A DNA stretch of 64,000 nt from Pseudomonas sp. MAG733B (lineage in GTDB: Bacteria > Pseudomonadota > Gammaproteobacteria > Pseudomonadales > Pseudomonadaceae): the NCBI RefSeq assembly GCF_036884845.1, contig NZ_CP145732.1:3534001-3598000 (forward strand), in the 5' to 3' direction. Under the pieces are notes generated by a model, which saw nothing but the letters and a program-made list of their open reading frames with translations, was not told where the DNA came from and made no database searches. Every line of letters begins with the position of its first letter. Within the stretch, counting starts at the first letter, position 1. A program made the position numbers and the translations under genes. Of the stretch, positions 53,705 to 62,733 are shown piece after piece.

Positions 53705-55014
53705 CGAAATTCCTTCTCGTGAACGGGGTTGAGTGGTCGCAGTGCGGGAGCGACTGATTCTTTGTTGTGTTCGGCCTGACTATGCAGCGTAGTCAAGGAT
53801 TCCTTGAGTTGATGCATTGCCTGATCTTTGGTCGGCTCGCGGCCGTAACAGGCCCGTAACAGTGCTTGCAGACGCGGGCCGAGGCCGGTGAGCTTCAGGC
53901 CTTTGCGTCTGCGGCGGGTCCACAGGTACAAGGCGCTCAACTGCGGCGGATTGCCGTCGAGTTGTGCCGGGATCTGGCGCCAGGCGTATTCGCTGGACTC
54001 CAGCCAGGCCGCGTGCCGTGCACGACGTCGGGCCTGCCAGCGAGAGCGGGCGCGCTGCCACAGCGGGCGGGCAAACCAGTAGAGCCCGGCGATGGCCAAC
54101 AGCAGCACGAACAGCCCCAAGCCATAACCGGAAAGATGCAGGCTGTTTTGCCGGCCGAGTTTTTTCAGGTCTTCGGTGATCGAGAACACCGGTTTGTAGG
54201 CACTGTTGGCCGCTGCGTCGAAATCGATCTCAGGCACTCGCGCGGTACGGGTTTGCCCGGTGCTGGCATCCCACCATTTCACCTCGATCGGCGGGAGTGT
54301 GTAATGACCTTCGGTGTCGACCCGGTAAGTCGCGGTGTCGATGCGCTGCCCGCCGTTGAAGTGGCCGCGGCCGTCATCCAGATTGCTGATCTGCGGGGAT
54401 TTCGCGTAACGACTCAGGCCACGGACATCACCCAGCGGTGGCGTCGGCAATGACATGGCCAGGGCGCCATCTGCCTGGAGTGTCAGTTCACGAGTGATGC
54501 TGTCGCCGACCTTCAACGGCGTGGCCGAATGGATGGTTTTCTGCGTGAATCGCAGCCCTTGAGCCACCAGCACCGGCTCACCGACCCGGAACCCTGGCGG
54601 TTGTGTCGCGGTGAAATGCAAGGGTTGGCTCTGGGCGCTCAGCTCGGTAGTGGCCTGACCGGGAGTGGCGCGCACCGTCAGCGCCGGAATGTCGAAACCC
54701 TGTGCCAGATTCGGGGTGATCAGGTAGCTGTAGCGCATGCCGCTGAAGGATTTGCCGTCGAGATTCTGATTGACGTGTTCGGCGTGGCCGTCGGGCGGCA
54801 TGACCAGTGCGCCAATCAACTTAAGGTCGGGCAGGGTGGGGGCGCTGGTGAACCAGGTGTCGGTGAGGACTTCGAGTTGCAATTCGATGAGGCTGCCGAC
54901 CATGGCCGGTTTGTTGGGTTGCAGGGTGGCCTGGACGCGCAGTTCGGGTTCGGCGGCGAAGGTGTTGAGGCTGGCCAGGGTGATGAGCAAGGCGCCAAAT
55001 ATTCTGGTGACCAT
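53701..55014 (-). CDS. BatD-like protein
   Basis: A 437-residue protein starting at ATG 55014, which directly precedes a signal peptide (FGALLITLASLNTFAAEP). Upstream in-frame codons are REPIN sequence and are not coding. Tandem beta-sandwich domains typical of BatD are followed by a membrane helix (GLGLFVLLLAIAGLYWFARP) and a basic cytoplasmic tail. BatD proteins associate with MoxR/VWA systems at the inner membrane. The stop overlaps the HAD gene by ATGA-type overlap. A 110-bp gap with a REPIN separates it from the VWA-TPR gene. Confidence 0.85.
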   Translation of the reverse strand: MVTRIFGALLITLASLNTFAAEPELRVQATLQPNKPAMVGSLIELQLEVLTDTWFTSAPTLPDLKLIGALVMPPDGHAEHVNQNLDGKSFSGMRYSYLITPNLAQGFDIPALTVRATPGQATTELSAQSQPLHFTATQPPGFRVGEPVLVAQGLRFTQKTIHSATPLKVGDSITRELTLQADGALAMSLPTPPLGDVRGLSRYAKSPQISNLDDGRGHFNGGQRIDTATYRVDTEGHYTLPPIEVKWWDASTGQTRTARVPEIDFDAAANSAYKPVFSITEDLKKLGRQNSLHLSGYGLGLFVLLLAIAGLYWFARPLWQRARSRWQARRRARHAAWLESSEYAWRQIPAQLDGNPPQLSALYLWTRRRRKGLKLTGLGPRLQALLRACYGREPTKDQAMHQLKESLTTLHSQAEHNKESVAPALRPLNPVHEKEFR

Positions 55015-55023
55015 GCGGACGCT

Positions 55024-55098
55024 TTCGCGAGCAAGCCCGCTCCCACACTGGAACTCAGCGCACCACAAATCCCCTGTGGGAGCGGGCTTGCTCGCGAA
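55024..55098. repeat. REPIN inside the second MoxR operon
   Basis: TTCGCGAGCAAGCCCGCTCC and its inverted partner, ending CTCGCGAA, lie in the only gap between the VWA-TPR and BatD-like genes. Confidence 0.88.
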
Positions 55099-55124
55099 CG
55101 GAGCGACGCGGTCTCTACGCTCAG

Positions 55125-56705
55125 TCATGGCTTCGCCCCCGCCTGATCCTGCAAGCTGAACTTCTGTTTCAGGAACTTCGCCGGCGATGTGCTGAGGTTC
55201 TGCAACCACTGTTCATCCGATGCTGCCTGTTCGGTCTCTACGGCTTTGCTCTGGCCTTTGCCCGGTGCCTTGTCCATTTTGATTTCGTCGGGTTTGACCT
55301 CCGGCGCATTCTGCTCGGCGCTTTCGGTGTCTTTCTGCAAGGCGATGGCCAAGGCCAGGTTGGCGGTGGCCTCGGGGAATTGCGGCTGCAATTTCAGCGC
55401 CTGGGTGTAGGCCGCAATGGCCTGATCGAATTTGAAGCGGCGCACGTAAATGTTGCCCAGATAGAAATACGCCTGCGGCGTTTGCAGGCGCGCGAAACTG
55501 GCCAGCGCCAGATCGAAATCGGCGGCGTTGTAGGCGGCGATACCTTTCCAATAGGGGTCGACAAAAAGTGCGGCGGCCTGCGGGAGGTGCTCGTGCTCAA
55601 AGGCCCAGCGACCTTGCTGGTTCCGAGTGAAAAAAGCATCGGTGAGTGCATTGGCCTGCGCTGGAGCCGGTTGCCATCCGAGCCCGACAACCAGCACAAA
55701 GCCCGCCATCCAGTTCAGGCTCCAGCCCTTGCGCACACTGAAGAACGCAATCAGCAACAGCGGCCAGGACAACCAGTAGCCGGCATCTTTCCAGTGCAGT
55801 TCGCGCTGTTCATCACTGGCAGCCTGAAAGTGTTGCTGGGCGTGCAGTTCGACCCAGTCGAGGTCGTCGTTGTTGAGGGTCAGGCTGCCCAGCGGCGCAC
55901 CTACCGCAGAGGCTAATTGCTTGAGTGCACCCTGATCGAAACTGCCCAGTTCAGGCCGTCCATTGCTGTCGGTGCGTGGCTGGCCACTGGCATCGCGGAT
56001 GATGCCGCCGTCCTCGCTACCGACGGCCAGGATCAGCACTTGCAGGGCGCTGCCATCGAGTTTCTTGTCCAGGTCGGACAGCGCTGAAGTGTCTGCGCCG
56101 TCGGTGATCAGCAGAAGGGTGCCGGGTGATTTTTCAGCGGCCAGCAGACGTTTGGTCTGGTCGATAGCGGCGCCGACATCTTTGCCCGGTTTGCCGATCA
56201 GATCGGTGCTCAGCGCCTGGATGAACGTGTCGAGCAAGGCCGGGTCATCGGTCGGTGGCAGCACCAGATGGGCACTGCCCGCGTACGCGATCAGCGCGTT
56301 GCGGGCGCCGGCGCGACGCTGGATCAAGTCGTGCAGCTTGTGTTTTACCGCTTCCAGTCGCGACGGTTGTACATCGCTGGCGTCCATGGAAGGCGACAGG
56401 TCAATGGCGAAGATCAGCGGCGCGCGGTTTTCCAGAAAGTCCGGTCGATCCTGTTCCCAAGTGGGGCCGGCAGCCGCAATCGCACCCAACACCAGCAGTG
56501 CGCAGACCAGATGCACCGGACGCAGCCAGTGCTGATCCTTCGGCGTGATCAGCAGGTGCGGCAGCAGGTGTTCGGCGATGTTGCTGCGCAAGCGCCGCTG
56601 CAGATCCTGGCTACGTCGCCAGAGCAGCGGCAGCACGGCGGCGAAGGGCAGCAGCAACAGCCAGAGTGGACGCAGGAAGTGGAAATCGCTGAGGTTGATC
56701 TCCAT
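55125..56705 (-). CDS. BatB-like VWA/TPR membrane protein
   Basis: A 526-residue protein with membrane segments (about 15-28, 65-80 and 310-345), a VWA domain with intact MIDAS DLSPS at residues 102-106, and C-terminal TPR-like repeats (YFYLGNIYVRRFKFDQAIAA). A Glu/Lys-rich tail follows. It begins one base after the BatA-like stop. This is the intact counterpart of the first gene in the window, which has lost the MIDAS. The TPRs probably bind a client or partner. Confidence 0.9.
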   Translation of the reverse strand: MEINLSDFHFLRPLWLLLLPFAAVLPLLWRRSQDLQRRLRSNIAEHLLPHLLITPKDQHWLRPVHLVCALLVLGAIAAAGPTWEQDRPDFLENRAPLIFAIDLSPSMDASDVQPSRLEAVKHKLHDLIQRRAGARNALIAYAGSAHLVLPPTDDPALLDTFIQALSTDLIGKPGKDVGAAIDQTKRLLAAEKSPGTLLLITDGADTSALSDLDKKLDGSALQVLILAVGSEDGGIIRDASGQPRTDSNGRPELGSFDQGALKQLASAVGAPLGSLTLNNDDLDWVELHAQQHFQAASDEQRELHWKDAGYWLSWPLLLIAFFSVRKGWSLNWMAGFVLVVGLGWQPAPAQANALTDAFFTRNQQGRWAFEHEHLPQAAALFVDPYWKGIAAYNAADFDLALASFARLQTPQAYFYLGNIYVRRFKFDQAIAAYTQALKLQPQFPEATANLALAIALQKDTESAEQNAPEVKPDEIKMDKAPGKGQSKAVETEQAASDEQWLQNLSTSPAKFLKQKFSLQDQAGAKP

Positions 56706-56706
56706 C

Positions 56707-57699
56707 TCAGGCCTCCTGCCGTTGACGGGCGAGGGTCAGGCGCGGACGCAGCAGCGCGCACAGGTGATAGAACGCGAGCAGTGCGATTGCAACGCCAAGC
56801 GGCCACCAGAACAGATCCCGTTTGGGCTGATGGCTGAGGGTTTTCACTTGATGCGGGGTGAGTTGGTCGAGGGTGCTGTAGACCTGATTCAGCGCATTAC
56901 GGTCTTCGGCGCGGAAGAAGCGCCCACCGGTGGTCTTGGCAATGTCCTGCAAGCCTTGCAGATTCACTTTGGCTTCCCCTTCGGCATTCGGGTCGCCAAT
57001 GCCGATGGTGTGAATCACCACGCCCTTGGCCGCCGCCATGGCCGCTGCATGATCCGGCGTGATGGCGCTGCTGGTGTCGTTGCCATCGGTGAGCAGAATC
57101 AGGACCTTTTCCTGTTCATGGGCCTGGTCCAGCAGCTTCAGGCTCAACCCGATCGCATCGCCGATGGCCGTGTTGGGGCCGGCCATGCCGATCCCCGTGT
57201 CGTCCAGCAGCAACGACAGGCTGGCGTGGTCAAGGGTCAGCGGCGCCTGCGGATACGCGCCGCTGCCGAACACGATCAGCCCGAGGCGATCCTCTTTGCG
57301 CTTGTCGATAAAGCCGTGGACCACTTCCTTTACGGCGGCCAGACGATTGATCTTCTGGCCATTGGCGTCGGTGAAGTCGGTGGTCTCCATGGACTGGGAA
57401 AGGTCGATGGCGAGCATCAGGTCGCGCACCGGTTGCTGGCGTTCGATGGGCTTTTCCACGAGCACTGGCCGGGCCGCGGCCAGCAGCAAGAGCCCACACA
57501 CCAACAGGTTCAACAGCAACTGCCAGCGATTGCTGCGGGTGCCGGCCTGGCTCGGTGCCTCACCCACCGCCCGGCTCATGGCATTGAAAAACGGCACGCG
57601 CACGGCACTGCGCGCTTCACGGTAATCGGGCAGGTAGCGATAACCCAGCCACGGCAATGGCAGTAGCAGTAACAGCCAGGGGTAATCAAGCTGCCACAT
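56707..57699 (-). CDS. BatA-like VWA domain membrane protein
   Basis: A 330-residue protein starting at ATG 57699, which overlaps the DUF4381 gene by 14 bp. The upstream in-frame start lies in the DUF4381 gene and its REPIN. It has membrane segments at both ends (LLLLLPLPWLGYRYLP and LGVAIALLAFYHLCALL) and a VWA domain with MIDAS DLSQS. Its layout equals the gene at 1129-2208, which marks it as the paralogue in the second MoxR operon. Confidence 0.9.
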   Translation of the reverse strand: MWQLDYPWLLLLLPLPWLGYRYLPDYREARSAVRVPFFNAMSRAVGEAPSQAGTRSNRWQLLLNLLVCGLLLLAAARPVLVEKPIERQQPVRDLMLAIDLSQSMETTDFTDANGQKINRLAAVKEVVHGFIDKRKEDRLGLIVFGSGAYPQAPLTLDHASLSLLLDDTGIGMAGPNTAIGDAIGLSLKLLDQAHEQEKVLILLTDGNDTSSAITPDHAAAMAAAKGVVIHTIGIGDPNAEGEAKVNLQGLQDIAKTTGGRFFRAEDRNALNQVYSTLDQLTPHQVKTLSHQPKRDLFWWPLGVAIALLAFYHLCALLRPRLTLARQRQEA

Positions 57700-58276
57700 G
57701 ATGACGCTCCACCCAGGTTTTGCAGGTGTCGAACAATTGTTGACGTTGTTCAGTGGGCAGGGCGCGCAGGGTTGCTTCCGGCGCGTATGCCAGCAGGGAC
57801 AGTTGCTGGCCGAAATCCGCGGGGAGCGGCTGCTTGATGTGCTGCTGGAGAAAGGCTTGCCAATCCTCTTTTCCAAGCACAGCAGGACCCTGTGGGAGCG
57901 AGCTTGCTCGCGATGAGGACGGCACATTCAGAGCAGATTTCGACTGACCGGACGCCATCGCGAGCAAGCTCGCTCCCACAGGTTTTGTGGTGTGTCTGGA
58001 GGGCATGGAAAGGGCGACGCGCTTGAGCAATTCCGGCAACTCGCGCAAGGCATTCAGATCACCACTGCGCTGCTGCAACTGCGCCAGCCGCAGCAACGCC
58101 TCGCGCCGATAACGGTCTCGCCGCCATTGCCTATGACGCCGTGCACCCAGCAGCAGCGCCGTTACCACGAGTAATGCCAGCAATACCCACCAACCCCAGG
58201 TCTGCGGCGCATAGCTGACCGGTGCCGGCAGGGCGATTTCATTCAGTTGCTCGATGCTCGGGATATTGGGGTTCAT
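57686..58276 (-). CDS. DUF4381 protein interrupted in frame by a REPIN
   Basis: A 196-residue protein starting at ATG 58276 (overlapping the DUF58 stop by ATGA). The membrane segment (WGWWVLLALLVVTALLLG) and the DUF4381 domain are clear, with KEDWQAFLQQHIKQPL matching RKWLAFLDNR of the paralogue at 2201-2695. Between SMPSRH and VLGKEDW about 35 residues are encoded by a REPIN (57889-57982). They keep the frame and lack any family counterpart. The reading frame is therefore intact but carries a repeat-derived low-complexity loop. It is expected to be soluble or membrane-tethered in the cytoplasm or periplasm like its paralogue. Confidence 0.85.
   Translation of the reverse strand: MNPNIPSIEQLNEIALPAPVSYAPQTWGWWVLLALLVVTALLLGARRHRQWRRDRYRREALLRLAQLQQRSGDLNALRELPELLKRVALSMPSRHTTKPVGASLLAMASGQSKSALNVPSSSRASSLPQGPAVLGKEDWQAFLQQHIKQPLPADFGQQLSLLAYAPEATLRALPTEQRQQLFDTCKTWVERHHVAA
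57889..57982. repeat. REPIN inside a coding sequence
   Basis: CCTGTGGGAGCGAGCTTGCT and its inverted partner, ending CCCACAGG, lie wholly inside the DUF4381 gene. The 94-bp element adds in-frame codons (VGASLLAM...SRASSLPQG). Confidence 0.92.
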
Positions 58277-59208
58277 CGTCGCCCCCCGACAAGTTTGCCC
58301 AGTTCGGCGCGCAGTTGTTCCTGTGCTTCGCTGGCGGTGCTGAACATCATCAATGGCACTTGGCTGCGGCGCAGCAGCGTGGCCACATCCTTGAGCCGTC
58401 CGCTGAGGAAATCGCCCAAAGGCTGGTGCACCTGGCGCCGTTCCACCGCCAGTTCCACCTGCAACTGGCCTTGAGTGATCAGCAGCCGGCCGTTCTTTGG
58501 CAGGTTCAGCGCCAACGGGTCGTAGACCTGCATGGCGATCACATCGTTGTGCGCCGCCAATTGGCGCATCAGCTGCAACGTACGCTCGCCTGCGCCGGCA
58601 AAGTCGCTGACGATGCAGATCAGGTGATCGTGCCCGGCCACGGCCAGGCATTGCTGCAACACCTTGTCGAGCTGGTCTTCGCCTTCGGCGTCCGGATTGG
58701 CCGCGTTCAGTTCCTGGTTCTGCTGGACGATGCGGCTGCACAGCGCTTCGATCCGCTTGCGGCTGCGCAGCGGCGCGACGCTGTCGATGCGTCGGTCGTT
58801 GAACACCATTCCGCCGACGCGGTCACCGGCGCTGAACACCATCCACGCCGCCAGGGCGCCGAGCTCGGCGGCGAGGGCGGATTTGAAGCTGCGTTGCGAG
58901 CCGAAAAACATGCTCATGCGCTGATCGACGAGTACCAACGCCGGGCGATCGCGTTCTTCGGTGAAGGTGCGCACCACCGGTTTACCGGTGCGCAGCGACG
59001 CGCGCCAGTCGAGATGACGCAAATCATCGCCGGGTTGATAGCGGCGCAACTCGTCGAAGTTCAAACCACGGCCGCGCAAGCGCGAAGCGTGGTTGCCGGC
59101 AAGAATGCTGCCTTGCGGCTGACGGGCAACAAAACTCAGGTCACGGGCCTTGAACTCCAGGGCCATCAACTGCGCCAGAGAGACATAGACCAACCCGTCG
59201 GCGTTCAT
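58273..59208 (-). CDS. DUF58 domain protein
   Basis: A 311-residue protein with the DUF58 signature YQPGDDLRHLDWRASLR and a VWA-like remainder (PALVLVDQRMSMFFGSQRS). ATG 59208 overlaps the moxR stop by ATGA, and its own stop overlaps the DUF4381 start by ATGA. It is the paralogue of 2692-3636. Confidence 0.9.
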   Translation of the reverse strand: MNADGLVYVSLAQLMALEFKARDLSFVARQPQGSILAGNHASRLRGRGLNFDELRRYQPGDDLRHLDWRASLRTGKPVVRTFTEERDRPALVLVDQRMSMFFGSQRSFKSALAAELGALAAWMVFSAGDRVGGMVFNDRRIDSVAPLRSRKRIEALCSRIVQQNQELNAANPDAEGEDQLDKVLQQCLAVAGHDHLICIVSDFAGAGERTLQLMRQLAAHNDVIAMQVYDPLALNLPKNGRLLITQGQLQVELAVERRQVHQPLGDFLSGRLKDVATLLRRSQVPLMMFSTASEAQEQLRAELGKLVGGRR

Positions 59209-60185
59209 GCAGGAATCGCCACTTTGTCGAGCAAGCGGTCGAGCACCTGATCGGCACTCACACCATCGGCCACGGCGTCATAGCTCAGTTGCAGGCGATG
59301 GCGCAGCACCGGGTGCACCACGGTGCGCACATTGTCCGGCGAAACGAAATCCTGACCCTGCAACCACGCATCGGCGCGGGCGCAACGGTCCAGGCCGATG
59401 CCGCCGCGCGGGCTGGCGCCGATGTTGATCCAGCGGCCGAGGTCGGCGTCGTAATCGGCGGGATGGCGGGTGGCGTTGATCAGGTCGATCAGATAGCGGT
59501 CGATGGCAGGGGAAACATGCACCGCGCTGACTTCCCGGCGAGCGGCGAAGATCACGTCCTGAGCCAGCGCAAAACCTTGCACCGCCGCGGTCTTCGCACC
59601 GAGGGCCTGTTCTTCTTCGCGCAACAGGCGCAGCACCTGGCTTTCGTTTTCCGCACTCGGGTAATCCAGCAGCACTTTCATCAGGAAGCGGTCCATCTGC
59701 GCTTCCGGCAGTGGGTAGGTGCCTTCCTGCTCAATCGGGTTTTGCGTGGCGACAACGATGAATAGCTCCGGCAACGCATGGCTGTTGCCGGCCACGGTGA
59801 TCTGCCGTTCTTCCATGGCTTCAAGCAGTGCAGCCTGGACCTTGGCCGGGGCGCGGTTGATTTCGTCGGCCAGGATCAGGTTGCCGAACAATGGCCCTGG
59901 CTGAAAACGGATCTCGTTTTTGCCTTCAACCTGATGCAGCACCTCGGCGCCGGTAATGTCCGAGGGCAGCAAATCCGGGGTGAACTGGATGCGGCTCATC
60001 TTTGCGTCCAAGTGTTTGGCCAGCGCCTTGACCGTGCGGGTCTTGGCCAGGCCGGGCAGGCTTTCCAGCAGCAGATGGCCGTTGGCCAACAAGCCCACAA
60101 GAATTTGGCGGATCACCTGATCCTGGCCGAGTACTGCTTCGGTAATACTCGCTTGCAAGGCGTTGAGGTCGTTGAGTGCGCTCAT
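59205..60185 (-). CDS. moxR: MoxR family AAA+ ATPase (second copy)
   Basis: A 326-residue protein with Walker A SLPGLAKT at residues 42-49 and Walker B LILADEINRAP. Its sequence layout equals that of the copy at 3642-4601. ATG 60185 has AGGAG six bases upstream, and the upstream gene's TAG sits in that ribosome site. It starts the core module moxR-DUF58-DUF4381-batA-batB-batD. Confidence 0.93.
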   Translation of the reverse strand: MSALNDLNALQASITEAVLGQDQVIRQILVGLLANGHLLLESLPGLAKTRTVKALAKHLDAKMSRIQFTPDLLPSDITGAEVLHQVEGKNEIRFQPGPLFGNLILADEINRAPAKVQAALLEAMEERQITVAGNSHALPELFIVVATQNPIEQEGTYPLPEAQMDRFLMKVLLDYPSAENESQVLRLLREEEQALGAKTAAVQGFALAQDVIFAARREVSAVHVSPAIDRYLIDLINATRHPADYDADLGRWINIGASPRGGIGLDRCARADAWLQGQDFVSPDNVRTVVHPVLRHRLQLSYDAVADGVSADQVLDRLLDKVAIPA

Positions 60186-60193
60186 GTCAGCTC

Positions 60194-61141
60194 CTAGAAA
60201 AACGCCAGGGTCATGTTGACCGCGATGCCGTTGCCTTCCGGACGGTTTTTGGTGTCGAACTCCGGCACCCAGCGCAGACTCAGGTTGGCCTGGGCGTCGG
60301 CGAACTTGCCGGTCCAGCCCACCACCGGGCCGGCGCCCACCGAGCGCCCGCGAAAACCGCTGGTGGAGCCTGACCCGGAGTCATCGTTGATCTGCTGGAT
60401 GTAGCCCGCCGCAAGACCCGCGGCCCAGCCATTGCCGAAGCCGTGGGTCCAGAGTGCGTCGAGGGTGAAGAGGTCGCCGTTCTGATAATCCGTGGCGTCG
60501 TTTTCGGTGTAGAACTCCAGCCCGCTGGACAGCGTGAGTTCGCCGCCTTTGCCGTCAAGGTGAGTGAAGGCCACGGTGGGCATGAAGGTGTAGGTGTTCT
60601 GTCCGGGGTTGGCCAGGCGATTATCGTTATAGGCACCTGTCGGCACGTAGATCGGCAGGGAAAACGAGATGTGATTGACTTCGTCGAAGTGATATCCCGC
60701 AGCGATCGGCGTCACCAGCATGTCGGCGAATTGAGTGCCGGTATCTTCCGTGCCCAGGGTCCTGCCTCGGGGGCCAGTGATGTTGGCGGTAACGTCGGTG
60801 TACTGCACCGGCACGCCGACCGCCGACGCGTAGTTCCAGCGACCTTTGCCGGTGTCCCAGACGTGGGTGAAGTTGGCCATGGTGTAGGAAACCTTCATGT
60901 CCAGCCCGGTACTCAAGGCACCCACGATCGGTACTTGTGAATTGCCTTTCAGATCGCCGTCATACCAGATACTGGTCAGGGACATCACCCAACCGGGTTC
61001 CGGCGGCACGATCCCGGCATTGGAGAACACTTGCTGGCCGGTGATCGGCCGGCCGACCCCGCCTTCAACCGCCAGCGCCAGCGGGCTGCCGCCGACCATG
61101 CACAGCGCCAGCAACGGGCGCACTACGTAGGGCTTGATCAT
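60194..61141 (-). CDS. SphA/MetA-type outer-membrane protein
   Basis: A 315-residue protein with a signal peptide (cleavage near ALA-VEG) and a beta-barrel pattern typical of the 'MetA-pathway of phenol degradation' (SphA/SalD) family. The C-terminal residue is Phe (MTLAFF). It overlaps the DUF1254 gene by ATGA and lies 8 bp from moxR. Proteins of this family are assumed to take up aromatic or other hydrophobic compounds. The linkage to sulfatase and phosphatase suggests uptake of an esterified compound. Confidence 0.85.
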   Translation of the reverse strand: MIKPYVVRPLLALCMVGGSPLALAVEGGVGRPITGQQVFSNAGIVPPEPGWVMSLTSIWYDGDLKGNSQVPIVGALSTGLDMKVSYTMANFTHVWDTGKGRWNYASAVGVPVQYTDVTANITGPRGRTLGTEDTGTQFADMLVTPIAAGYHFDEVNHISFSLPIYVPTGAYNDNRLANPGQNTYTFMPTVAFTHLDGKGGELTLSSGLEFYTENDATDYQNGDLFTLDALWTHGFGNGWAAGLAAGYIQQINDDSGSGSTSGFRGRSVGAGPVVGWTGKFADAQANLSLRWVPEFDTKNRPEGNGIAVNMTLAFF

Positions 61142-62556
61142 GACTGACTCCGCTTACTGATTTGTTGGGTGACCGGCGTCAGCAACGGCATTTTCCATTG
61201 GCCATTGGTGACTTCCGGTTTGGGCAGGTACAGGCGCAAGATGCCGTAGAACGGGCCGCTCGGCGCAGGCAGCCAGTTGCTTTGCAAGTCCTTGGCCGGC
61301 GCTTTCTTTTGTAAGTAGAGGGTCAGCCCACCGTCAGCGTCGAGCTTGAGGTCGGGCAACATGCGCGAGTTGATCAGGTAGCGATTGAGCGGGTTGGCCA
61401 CCAACAGCTTGTTCTTGCCGTCGTACATGGTCAGCGACCAGAAGGCGTCGGCCGGGGGCAGGGCGCCCTTGTCGAAATGCAGGGTGTAGTCGTGTTTCGA
61501 GGCATCGACCGGTTGGCCGTCCTTGTCGACGAAGTAGCCAATGTAATTGGCCTCTTCGGCGGAGTTGCCGAAGATCCCCATGTTGGCACCGGCGTAGCGG
61601 TACAGGTAATTGCCCTTGAGGTGATCGCGGGTGCCAAAAAAATCGCCGCTGGTGACTTCGTGGGTATCCACCCTGGTTTTCTTGAACCCGGCGAATTCTG
61701 CCTTGGCGTCGCTGATACCGTCCTCCAGCGCCTTGCGTTGATCGGCGCTCAGTTTGGTCAGGTTGAATGGCTTGCCGGCTTCGATACCGATGGTCTTGAA
61801 GCGCGCGAGCAGGTCTTTTTCCACGTCCTGGGCCGGGGCGAAAGTCAGCATGAAATTCAGGTAGCGGAACAAGTCCGGGGTGTCGCTCATGGTTGGCGAG
61901 GGCTTCGGCCAGTCAATTTTCGGTGCGGCGGGCGGCGCCTTGTGTTTGTCGTACTGGCTGAGGGTTTCCACCTGGTAACCCTTCTGGATCTGCTTGACCT
62001 TGGCCAGGTCCTGTTCATCGAACAGCTGCGTGCGGTACAGCGCATAGGCAATGTTGCTTTCACTGCGCAGCAGCCGGTCGATGTTCTGCGGTTGCCGACC
62101 CTTCCAGTTGGGGCCGGCAATCATGAAATGGCCTCCATTGTTGCCGGTGCTGCGGGTGCCCAGGTAAGCGAAGTTCTGTGTGTAGGCGTCGATCAACTGC
62201 ACTGAGTAGTAACGGTGTTCTTCGATGGGCGGCAGGGTCAGCACCAGCGGTTCGGCGCGCAGGTCCATCCAGACGAAAGAGTAGGGCGTGTCGGCATTCG
62301 GCGTGACGAACGCGGTGTCCTTGGCGGTGAAGGCTGTGGCGGTATTGCCGATCTGGTTGAACGGCGCCTTGAAGTTCGAGCTCTTCTTGTCCACGGCCTG
62401 GGTGTAGAGGGTCTTGTACATTTCGACCACCGGGAAGCCATACAAATAGGCTTCCTTGGCAATGCCCCGGGCTTGCTCCGGGGTAGCGGTGAAATCGGCC
62501 CACGCACTGGTGCTCAGGGAAAGCGCGAGTGTAGTGAGCAGCAGGCGGTTACGCAT
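61138..62556 (-). CDS. DUF1254/DUF1214 periplasmic protein
   Basis: A 472-residue protein with a signal peptide (cleavage near AWA-DF). DUF1254 fills the N-terminal half (IAKEAYLYGFPVVEMYKTLY) and DUF1214 the C-terminal part (AFWSLTMYDGKNKLLVANPL). Family members are exported proteins of unknown function, common near sulfatases and outer-membrane proteins. The ATG lies 26 bp after the small upstream gene, and the stop overlaps the next gene. Confidence 0.9.
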   Translation of the reverse strand: MRNRLLLTTLALSLSTSAWADFTATPEQARGIAKEAYLYGFPVVEMYKTLYTQAVDKKSSNFKAPFNQIGNTATAFTAKDTAFVTPNADTPYSFVWMDLRAEPLVLTLPPIEEHRYYSVQLIDAYTQNFAYLGTRSTGNNGGHFMIAGPNWKGRQPQNIDRLLRSESNIAYALYRTQLFDEQDLAKVKQIQKGYQVETLSQYDKHKAPPAAPKIDWPKPSPTMSDTPDLFRYLNFMLTFAPAQDVEKDLLARFKTIGIEAGKPFNLTKLSADQRKALEDGISDAKAEFAGFKKTRVDTHEVTSGDFFGTRDHLKGNYLYRYAGANMGIFGNSAEEANYIGYFVDKDGQPVDASKHDYTLHFDKGALPPADAFWSLTMYDGKNKLLVANPLNRYLINSRMLPDLKLDADGGLTLYLQKKAPAKDLQSNWLPAPSGPFYGILRLYLPKPEVTNGQWKMPLLTPVTQQISKRSQS

Positions 62557-62582
62557 AAAACTTCCTTATTCAACCTTTGGCG

Positions 62583-62723
62583 TCATTGCCCGGCCGTAAT
62601 GCTGACAAGCGTCGAGTGCTGTTCGGTGTGTTGCGGGTGGGTATCCAGGTCATGGGCGCCAACACCGCAACTGACGAACGTGGTCATCAGGCTGAAGATG
62701 GCTGCGCGAATGGCAATCTGCAT
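62583..62723 (-). CDS. 46-residue exported peptide
   Basis: ATG 62723 has AGGA eight bases upstream, giving 46 residues. The N-terminal 20 or so are a signal-like hydrophobic stretch (IRAAIFSLMTTFVSCGVG), possibly a lipoprotein signal with Cys at the lipobox-like FVSCG. The mature part is short and His-rich (AHDLDTHPQHTEQHS), suggestive of metal binding. It sits between the OM-like gene (gap 10 bp) and the DUF1254 gene. Size and context favour a real gene, but no family is recognised. Confidence 0.55.
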   Translation of the reverse strand: MQIAIRAAIFSLMTTFVSCGVGAHDLDTHPQHTEQHSTLVSITAGQ

Positions 62724-62733
62724 GGCAATGTCC

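Noticed and set aside
54816..55046. Short ORFs made of REP sequence in the BatD region (and similar ones at other REPINs)
   Set aside because: They encode only REP-derived peptides such as GAGLLAK, with no independent support.
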